DNA from: NORP240 sp942492445
GTDB taxonomy: Bacteria; Pseudomonadota; Gammaproteobacteria; Pseudomonadales; Pseudohongiellaceae
NCBI GenBank assembly: GCA_942492445.1
Contig: CALOEW010000043.1
Span: 50,092 to 114,091 of the forward strand
DNA length: 64,000 nucleotides
Reading direction: 5' to 3'
Positions within the stretch are counted from its first letter, which is position 1. Each line of letters opens with the position of its first letter. Positions 57,355 through 64,000 of this stretch are shown here, in pieces. The translations under genes were made by a program, and so were the position numbers. Under the pieces are notes generated by a model. The model searched no databases. It worked only from the letters and a program-made list of their open reading frames with translations, and was not told where the DNA came from.

Positions 57355-60042
57355 TCAGGGCTGAATCGTGTCTGTGAAGCCCTCAATACTACCACTTAAC
57401 AGGTTGCTCAGTCCTCCACCGGCGATATTGCCCAGCCCGTGGAGGGTAAGTTGAAAAAAAACGCCGCGGTCAGGCTCAATATCCGGCAGAAACAGCTGGT
57501 AGGGCCGCACCCATTCGCGGGCCACAATCCGGATTGTGGTGCAGCAGTTGCTGTATTCGACACCGGCGAAAGTCTCCAGGTTCCGTGAATTGGCATGGTC
57601 ATAATTCCAACGACCGAGAAGACGCCAACTATTATTCAACGGCACCACGGTCGAGACGTCTGTCTGTTTGATTCGGGGGTCGATACGGGGGTCAAGTAGA
57701 AAGTCCGGCAGGGTAATGACGTTCCGGTAGCGATAGGCGATATTGATCAGCAGGTTGTCAGGTGATTCGTAGTTGAACTTGAAACTGCCCTCGATCATCT
57801 CCCGCTGGTCCCGGCCCCATTGCAGATCACTCTGCAGGCGCCAGGAATCGCTGAAGGCGTAACTGAATTCGCCAACCAGGGCGGAACTGGAGCTGGTCGT
57901 GGGGTACAGGGGCATCCAGGCTTGCAGGGGGTTACTCAAGGTAACCAGTCGATCTTCAAAATAGTTGATCTGACCCAGGCTGAGGCGGGCTCTTTCGCGG
58001 CCGGCGCCGTCAAGGATGCGACTGATGACTGCCGTCGTCAGCTGATCGGCGTTGGAGACCCGGTCACCTCCGGCAAAACGGTCGTCGCGGAACAGCTGGT
58101 TGAAGCTGAAGCTGAATTCGGTGGTATCGAACAGTGGCAGGTCACTCTGGTCTTCGTAGGCACTGTTCAGGTAGTACAGTCGCGGCTCCAGCGTCTGTAT
58201 CAGGCCGCCGCCGAGGTTCATTGACCGTTCAAAGATCAGTCCGGTGTCCAGGCTCAGGACGCCGACCCCCAGTTGCGGGTCCGTTTCGGTGTACAGACCC
58301 TGGTCCTGCAGATCGTAACCGGTGTACCGGTATTGGGCAGTGGGTCGGAAAAACCAGCCCGGCTTCTCCACATACCAGCTGAACCGGGGCTCCAGGTTCA
58401 GCCTGTTTCCAGTTACCAGGGCTCCGGCCTGAATCTGCTCGTGGCTTAGCAAGGACTCGTTGAGATTGCGGTCGAAGTGCGTGAATTCCGCGTCAATGCC
58501 GAAGCGAAGGTTGCCAATAACGGGAACATCCGAATTAAGTTGCAACTGGGGCAACCGATCGAAGGGCCGGGTCAGGTCGGCCTGGGCGAAGCGCGGGTCC
58601 AGCAGCGGATCCAGCACTTGTGTACGTTGTACATTGAGGCTGGTCTGTACCAGCTCACTGTTGAAGGCCACCTGGCCCTGGCGATTGAGATTGGTGCGGC
58701 TGGCGACATTGAGCCCGCTGCTGCCGAAGTCCTGAAAATAGGCATAGTCGCTGACCGCGTTGTAGTCGATGTAGGTGGTCAGGTTGTCACCCAGCAGGCC
58801 CCGGTGTTCGAAACCGATAAACCAGCGGTCTTCCCGGGGCGGGGAATCGATACCGGGGACCCCGCCAGCCTGGTTCTCGAACTTCCTGTCGCCGGCCAGA
58901 TGCGAAACGTTAAGGGTGTTCATGGACCGGTTCGCCAGATAGCGGGCCTCGCCATTGACCAGGACCCCCCGGTCGGAAAGCAGGCGCGGCGACAAAGTGG
59001 CATCGTAGTTGGGTGCCAGGTTGAAATAGTAGGGAATCTGCAGGTCGGTACCGCCGTCCCGGGTGGAGCCGGCGCTGGGTGCCAGAAACCCTGACACCCG
59101 TTCATTGCTGAGCGGGAACGTCAGGGTGAACGGAAAATAGAATACCGGGAGATCACGAATGCGCAGGCTGGTTCCCCGCGCGTAGCCTCGGCCCGCCTGC
59201 TGGTCGATGACGATGCTGGCGGCACTGAGGCGCCAGAAACTGTTCTGCGGCTCGCAGCGGCTGAATTCACCGTTGACAATGGTCAGCTGGTTGCTTTCCG
59301 AGGTGAATACCAGGCTCTGGGCAACGCCGTGGGCACCGTATTCATGGAGCACATAGACAGCGTCCTCCAGGCGGGTGCTTGAGGCCTGGGTGTCGACAAA
59401 GGCCGAGCTGCCCCGCATCAGGATTCCCGGCTCGCGGAATTCCACGTTGCCGTCCATCAGAATCGAACGGCTGGTGCCGTTGATGGTGGTGGACTGGTCG
59501 TTCCTCACTGTCCGGTTACCCTGGCGAACCTGCACCGGGCCGGACAGGTTGAGAGTATTGTCAGGCAGGCGGGTGAAACCCGCCTCGGTGGTGAACAGGA
59601 TGGGTGCCGCCGCCGGATCCTGGCTGGTATCCGTCGCTTCCTGTTCGGGTTCGATAAAGGCGCCACAGCAGTTGTCCGGCAGTTGCGCCAGCTCTTCGGC
59701 AGTCAGGTGTTCGCGGGGTACCCAGTCGAGCTCATCGCCCCTGTCGAGCCACTGCCCGGAACCGGGCCCACTCGCTGTTTCCGACCGGTCCCTGGCCGAT
59801 GGCGCAGATGGCACGGGCACAATCCCGACACCGGAGCCGCCCGGTGACCGATTGGCGGCAGGCTGTGCCGGAACGGCAGGAACGACACGCTCACAGATCC
59901 AGCCGACACCGGCTTCGTCGGGACGGCAGTCGAAAAGGTTGTGGCTCTGTGCGAGTGCAGACTGGTTCGGGTGCAGCAACAGCATCGCCGCCCCAACAAG
60001 CAGGGGAAAGCTGGCGCTGGGGCGATATTTCTTCGCTGACAT
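57355..60042 (-). CDS. lptD: LPS-assembly outer-membrane protein LptD
   Basis: 895 residues. Signal peptide (FPLLVGAAMLLLHPNQSALAQ), LptA-like beta-jellyroll (about 150-290), and a long barrel rich in aromatic strands. Two N-terminal Cys (FDCRP, WICERV) and the adjacent Cys pair in the C-terminal part (YSNCCTTIRI) are in place for the two interdomain disulfides LptD needs. Between residues 70 and 150 a Pro/Ser-rich linker precedes the jellyroll. Inserts LPS into the outer leaflet with LptE. Confidence 0.95.
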   Translation of the reverse strand: MSAKKYRPSASFPLLVGAAMLLLHPNQSALAQSHNLFDCRPDEAGVGWICERVVPAVPAQPAANRSPGGSGVGIVPVPSAPSARDRSETASGPGSGQWLDRGDELDWVPREHLTAEELAQLPDNCCGAFIEPEQEATDTSQDPAAAPILFTTEAGFTRLPDNTLNLSGPVQVRQGNRTVRNDQSTTINGTSRSILMDGNVEFREPGILMRGSSAFVDTQASSTRLEDAVYVLHEYGAHGVAQSLVFTSESNQLTIVNGEFSRCEPQNSFWRLSAASIVIDQQAGRGYARGTSLRIRDLPVFYFPFTLTFPLSNERVSGFLAPSAGSTRDGGTDLQIPYYFNLAPNYDATLSPRLLSDRGVLVNGEARYLANRSMNTLNVSHLAGDRKFENQAGGVPGIDSPPREDRWFIGFEHRGLLGDNLTTYIDYNAVSDYAYFQDFGSSGLNVASRTNLNRQGQVAFNSELVQTSLNVQRTQVLDPLLDPRFAQADLTRPFDRLPQLQLNSDVPVIGNLRFGIDAEFTHFDRNLNESLLSHEQIQAGALVTGNRLNLEPRFSWYVEKPGWFFRPTAQYRYTGYDLQDQGLYTETDPQLGVGVLSLDTGLIFERSMNLGGGLIQTLEPRLYYLNSAYEDQSDLPLFDTTEFSFSFNQLFRDDRFAGGDRVSNADQLTTAVISRILDGAGRERARLSLGQINYFEDRLVTLSNPLQAWMPLYPTTSSSSALVGEFSYAFSDSWRLQSDLQWGRDQREMIEGSFKFNYESPDNLLINIAYRYRNVITLPDFLLDPRIDPRIKQTDVSTVVPLNNSWRLLGRWNYDHANSRNLETFAGVEYSNCCTTIRIVAREWVRPYQLFLPDIEPDRGVFFQLTLHGLGNIAGGGLSNLLSGSIEGFTDTIQP

Positions 60043-60161
60043 CTTCGCGGTTACGTGCTGGTTTCGGGGGCGGCGGGAATTTCGGCGGGACTACCGGGCG
60101 GTCCCGCCCCGGGGTATCCGACGCGATGCGTGATGCATGATACAGAATTTGCAGGGTGCTT

Positions 60162-62015
60162 TCACCTCGGTTCGGTATCAGGGGTATCAGCGGTTTCGGG
60201 GTACTGCACGAACTCTGTTTCCTGCTCCTTTTTGGAGCCACTCTTGGGCTTTCTGTTGCTTCTGCGCTTCTTCGGTCGCGCGGGAAGAGCCGCCCCTGTC
60301 TCCCCGGCCAGTGGAGTCGGCAGGGCTGGCGGCTGGCCGGGTGCCGGGAAAACGTGCACGTCGCGCTGCGGAAACGGAATGGAGATGCCATCCTTGTCGA
60401 AGCGCAGCTTCACACCCCGGGTGATGTCCCAGTACACATTCCAGTAGTTCTCGGTATTGGTCCAGGGTCGCACAATAAAATTGACCGAAGAGTCGGCCAG
60501 CTCGTTGAGCCTGATAACCGGTTCAGGATCGTCCAGGACCAGTTCATGACTTAACACGATGTCATTCAGAATGGATTCCGCTTTTTCAATATCGTCCGAG
60601 TAGGCAATGCCGAACACCATGTCTACACGCCTGACTTTCTGCGCGGTTACATTTTTGATTATGCCGCCCCAGATCATTGAGTTGGGCATGATGATGCGTT
60701 GATTATCAAAAGTATGAATGGTGGTATTCACCAGGCTCATCTGTGCAACCTTTCCCGCCATGCCGTTAAGCTCGACGACATCTCCCACATCATAGGGGCG
60801 GTAGAAAAGAATCATCATTCCAGAAGCAAAGTTTGACAACGAATCCTGCAGGGCAAAACCAATGATAAAACCCGCGATACCCAAGCCGGCGAGCAGCGGG
60901 CCGAGGGAGATGCCGATCTGGGCCAGGGCAAACAGTATGCCGAGCACCAGTACCAGATTTCCCGCCGTCGATACGATCATCCGTCGCAACAGCTCCGAGA
61001 ATCTCAATTTTGACCGCCTGAGGCCACGATCCATCATGTTTCTGGCAACTCTCGACAGCTTGAGAGCGATAATCAGTACAATCAGAAAGATAACGATGCT
61101 GATCACCAGATCGGGGCCTTCGTTGATGGCGTACTCAAGAGCCTGTTCGCTCCAGCCGGCTACCAGGTCTGCCAGGATGCGGGTATCAAACGCGTCCGAA
61201 GTGATGGCCCCGGTGGTTGTCACCAGCTGTTCCCGAAAATCCGTGGTTTCGGCATCCAATTCATCAAGTTCATTCACGACGTCCCGCAACGAATCGGCGA
61301 TGGTATTCACCCGGGCGACAGCCAGATTGACCTGAGCTGCGAGGTCCGTGTCATCGGGCAGCGTAGCCGAGACTGCCCGCGTATCCACTACCTGCTGCTG
61401 GGCCAGAGACAGATACACGGACAGGCCGACGGCGCGCTGCTGAAGGCTCTCCAGGTAGGTGGTTCGTGCTGCATCGGTGTTGTAGTCCAACTCCACCATA
61501 GCCGCCAGGCTGTCGGCAGCCTGGGCCACCAGACGGTCGACGGTTTGCAGGTTGTCGAAGAATCTCCGGTTCGCGGTAGTCTGTTCCACCGCGGTCAGGG
61601 CGGCGTCCGGATAGACCGCATTCTGTTCCAACTGCGACCAGGCACTGGTGGCAATTCTCAGGTTGTCGTCCAGAAAGGCCCGGGCGGTGTCCGCATATTC
61701 CTCATACAGTTCCGTCTGATCCGCTATCCCGGCTACTGCGCGGGCAAACGCCAGTTGTTGACTGATGAGGTCGATGCGTTCCTGGTTGAGTCTGTTCCGC
61801 ACGGCGGCATCGATTGCCGGGCTTCCCCCGGGTGGATTGCCGGCTATAGCGTCCAGTAGTGTTTGCTGGCGCTCGATATTGGCCAGACGGTCTTCCAGTC
61901 TTTCGCGTTGGCTCTGGTCTTCGGTGGTCGTGGGCTGGCTGTCCTGGGCCTGGGCAGAAACCGCAAATACGGTCCAGAGCAGTGCAGCAGGCAGAAGAAC
62001 TGTCAATTTCATCAT
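60162..62015 (-). CDS. MscS-family mechanosensitive channel protein
   Basis: 617 residues. Signal peptide (LTVLLPAALLWTVFAVSAQAQ), a helical periplasmic domain (residues 30-260), about four membrane segments, the MscS pore helix region (GIAGFIIGFALQDSLSNFASG) and the beta domain (RPYDVGDVVELNGMAGKV), ending in a Pro- and Lys-rich tail (PARPKKRRSNRKPKSGSKKE). Start ATG 62015 has GGGAG upstream, a little far (11 bases). Not part of the usual lptD neighbourhood. An intact relative of the broken MscK-like gene at 22019. Confidence 0.88.
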   Translation of the reverse strand: MMKLTVLLPAALLWTVFAVSAQAQDSQPTTTEDQSQRERLEDRLANIERQQTLLDAIAGNPPGGSPAIDAAVRNRLNQERIDLISQQLAFARAVAGIADQTELYEEYADTARAFLDDNLRIATSAWSQLEQNAVYPDAALTAVEQTTANRRFFDNLQTVDRLVAQAADSLAAMVELDYNTDAARTTYLESLQQRAVGLSVYLSLAQQQVVDTRAVSATLPDDTDLAAQVNLAVARVNTIADSLRDVVNELDELDAETTDFREQLVTTTGAITSDAFDTRILADLVAGWSEQALEYAINEGPDLVISIVIFLIVLIIALKLSRVARNMMDRGLRRSKLRFSELLRRMIVSTAGNLVLVLGILFALAQIGISLGPLLAGLGIAGFIIGFALQDSLSNFASGMMILFYRPYDVGDVVELNGMAGKVAQMSLVNTTIHTFDNQRIIMPNSMIWGGIIKNVTAQKVRRVDMVFGIAYSDDIEKAESILNDIVLSHELVLDDPEPVIRLNELADSSVNFIVRPWTNTENYWNVYWDITRGVKLRFDKDGISIPFPQRDVHVFPAPGQPPALPTPLAGETGAALPARPKKRRSNRKPKSGSKKEQETEFVQYPETADTPDTEPR

Positions 62016-62123
62016 CGTTGGTGTGGCTCCCAAACGTTTCGGAACTTTGCTGGAGGTGTGCAAAGTGTTGCAGGCGAAACCGGGATAGTATTTGGGAGCG
62101 GTGCGGTTAGCAAGTTCAGCGCC

Positions 62124-62503
62124 GTGGACAGGTCCAACATACTGACCGCCTCAACCGTTGCAGGAATGACTGTTCTGGTCCCGGCACCAATGCTGACGGT
62201 AGCCATGGAGCGGGAGCCGGAGCAGGAAATCCAGGTTCTGATCAAGGCGGTGGAGGAATGCGGCTGCGTATTTCACTGCAACGGTGACACCCCTGCTTCC
62301 CGGGCGGCTGCCGATCACATGCGCTTGAAGCTGAGGTGGGCAAGCGTTGCGCAAAGACTGCCGCAGCGTTTATCGACAACTAGGTGACCGGCAGCAGCTG
62401 GACCGGTTGGCTGGTTAAGATAGAATGTCAGGCCAGGGAGTCCGGGCTGCTGAATCCGTGGTTGGTTGCCCGACTCGGGAACTCGCACGGCTCCTGGAAG
62501 TAA
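62124..62503 (+). pseudogene. DUF5329 (YfeK-like) exported protein, broken
   Basis: Remnant with a signal-like start (GTG 62124, or ATG 62166), then EIQVLIKAVEECGCVFHCNG and AADHMRLKLRWA in one frame. The family sequence continues in another frame from about 62351: KTAAAFIDN, then an in-frame TAG (62381-62383), then VTGSSWTGWLVKI and NPWLVARLG, matching the FID-x-SS-x-TG-xx-V and C-terminal WL motifs of DUF5329 proteins such as E. coli YfeK. So at least one frameshift (about 62340-62352) and one stop. Function of the family unknown. Confidence 0.75.
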
Positions 62504-62575
62504 GACTGTCCCGCAGCTGGCGGCAGACAGTGTTATATCGGTGGAAGAAGTCGGTCGATCAGACAGGTATGGAGC

Positions 62576-63638
62576 GTGACCCGGGAAGCGGATCTGACAG
62601 CGTGGGCCAATAGCGCCATAGCCGGCCTGACCGGGATGCCGGCAACCGATTCAGGGTTGCGAATCCTTAGCGGTGATGCCAGTTTCCGCCGCTACTACCG
62701 GCTCCGGACGCCCTCCGCCAGCTACATCGTAGTCGATGCGCCACCCCGGACCGAGGATAACGGGACGTTTGTCAGGATTGCCGATACCCTGCGACAGGCA
62801 GGTGTGGTCACGCCACGGATTCTGGCGGTGGATTACGATCGGGGTTTCATGTTGCAGGAGGACTTTGGCGATATCCTCTATCTTCAGTTGCTGCAACAGA
62901 ACCGACACGCATCCGGGCGTATCCACAGTCTTTACCGACAGGCCATCGACGCACTGGTCACGATGCAGGGAAACGTACCCACAACCGGTTTTCCACCCTA
63001 TGACAAAGCGCTGCTGCTGCGGGAAATGCAATTATTTCAGGACTGGTTCTGCGAGCGGTTGGGCCTTGACCTGGAGGCTCTCCACGGAAGAGCTCCAGCC
63101 TATTTCTTTCCTGCCAGCAAACCCTGGCTCGAAGCCGCCCTAGGGGCAAGCCCGCGTGGTCGTGCATCGTGACTACCATTCCCGCAATCTGATGATCCCC
63201 GATCCAGCCCGTTTCGGGGCCGGCGCCGGCCCGGCAGTAATCGACTTTCAGGATGCCGTCGTGGGAGCCTATACCTACGACCTGGTCTCGTTGTTGCGCG
63301 ACTGCTACATCAGCTGGCCTCCGGAAACAGTGTGGGAACTGGCCCGCTATTACCTGCGACAGGCGGTCGGTCGCGGGATAGTTGCCGAACCGGATGAGAC
63401 CAAATTCAGAACAGACTTCGACCTGATGGGCCTGCAGCGCAACCTGAAGGTGATCGGTATTTTTTCCCGCCTGTGCATTCGTGACAACAAACCCCAGTTT
63501 CTGGCGGATATCCCGCAGACGATCCGCTATTTTACGGCAGTCGCCGCCGGCTACCCTGAGCTCGCGGAATTCCTGGGCTGGTTCAGGACCCGCATTCTGC
63601 CATTGGCGGCACAGAGACTTCCTCCGGGACCGTTATGA
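62576..63638 (+). pseudogene. amgK: N-acetylmuramate/N-acetylglucosamine kinase AmgK, one frameshift
   Basis: Aminoglycoside-phosphotransferase-fold sugar kinase of peptidoglycan recycling: phosphorylates MurNAc and GlcNAc at C1. N-part: LRILSGDASFRRYYRLRT and LLLREMQLFQDWFCERLG; C-part, in another frame: VVVHRDYHSRNLMIPD (catalytic Asp) and AVIDFQDAVVGAYTYDL. The frames join if the A at 63142 is removed from CTAGGGG, giving LEAALGQARVVVHRDYHS. Start GTG 62576. Next to murU as in Pseudomonas. Real mutation or sequence error cannot be told apart here. Confidence 0.87.
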
Positions 63639-64000
63639 AAGCGATGATACTGGCAGCAGGGCTGGGTGAACGCATGCGGCCGCTAACGGATGACCTGCCA
63701 AAGCCTTTGTTGCAGGTGGCTGGTAAGAGCCTGATAGAGCATCAGATCGAACGGCTGGTTGCCGGTGGTATCAGCGACATCGTGATCAATCATTTCTACC
63801 GCGGCGACATGATCGAGGATTGTCTTGGCGACGGTTCGCGGCTGCGCGCCAGCATCCGTTATTCCCGCGAGTCCATTCGGCTGGAGACTGCGGGTGGAAT
63901 CATCAAGGCATTACCCTTGTTGCGTGACGATTCCTTCCTGGTGGTTAACGCGGATGTCTAGGACTGACTACCCCTTTTCCGAGCTGGCCGCGCTGACACC
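63635..64000 (+). pseudogene. murU: N-acetylmuramate alpha-1-phosphate uridylyltransferase MurU, frameshift; cut by the window edge
   Basis: Nucleotidyltransferase that turns MurNAc-1-P to UDP-MurNAc, the step after AmgK. AMILAAGLGERMRPLTDDLPKPLL (signature), SLIEHQIERLVAGGISDIVIN and ETAGGIIKALPLL are present. The frame stops at TAG 63959-63961 after LVVNADV. Removing the A at 63960 restores WTDYPFSELAALT, the family continuation. Start ATG 63635 overlaps the amgK stop by 4 bases, so the two genes are coupled. Confidence 0.87.

Overview
The window is chromosomal DNA of a gammaproteobacterium. Three things point there: the order nusA-infB-rbfA-truB-rpsO-pnp at the left end; the block rpoD-dnaG-yqeY-rpsU, then tsaD-folB-folK, cca, apaH, rsmA, pdxA, surA, lptD and amgK-murU at the right end, which matches the order known from Pseudomonas and relatives; and E. 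coli/Pseudomonas-like protein sequences throughout. I cannot name the genus. Both core blocks are intact and dense. TTG starts with good Shine-Dalgarno sites appear in truB, rsmA and pdxA. Two genes expected from that gene order, plsY (between tsaD and folB) and apaG (between rsmA and apaH), are missing.

Layout. 1-7.2 kb: translation and RNA-decay operon. 7.2-26 kb: accessory region with an M13 metallopeptidase lipoprotein, a YeiH-type transporter, a subclass B3 metallo-beta-lactamase with Gln at the first zinc-ligand position, a beta-barrel/cupredoxin/adenylate-cyclase set, a broken anbu proteasome-like gene, a run of uncharacterised exported proteins ending in a DsbA-like thiol oxidoreductase, a cupin and an MscK-like channel. 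26-33.5 kb: AI-2E-family permease and a CzcCBA heavy-metal efflux operon. 33.5-43.6 kb: gene-poor DNA with repeats, a DUF2189 membrane protein, a serine hydrolase, a broken NHL protein, and a TonB-dependent receptor divergent from a PepSY membrane protein. 43.6-64 kb: tRNA(CAU), a 122-bp tandem repeat, and the second core block.

Two patterns stand out. First, a dispersed repeat family ending in GGGAACCTCTGATTAA lies at eleven places in the accessory spacers; three longer copies (80-155 bp) are alignable, and one lies over the 5' end of the cyclase gene. Second, at least ten frame-disrupting lesions hit seven genes (cyclase x2, anbu x2, MscK-like, NHL, DUF5329 x2, amgK, murU), while the long core genes are intact. 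This looks like decay of dispensable genes, although sequencing or assembly error must be excluded. The amgK and murU lesions are the same change (an extra A turning CTGG into CTAGG), in consecutive genes of one cell-wall recycling pathway.

How the genes work together: the core blocks cover translation initiation, ribosome maturation, RNA turnover, replication priming, the vegetative sigma factor, folate and pyridoxal-phosphate synthesis, tRNA end repair and outer-membrane assembly (SurA helps LptD fold). The accessory part is mostly envelope biology: metal efflux, iron uptake, osmotic channels, exported disulfide-bonded proteins and secreted hydrolases.
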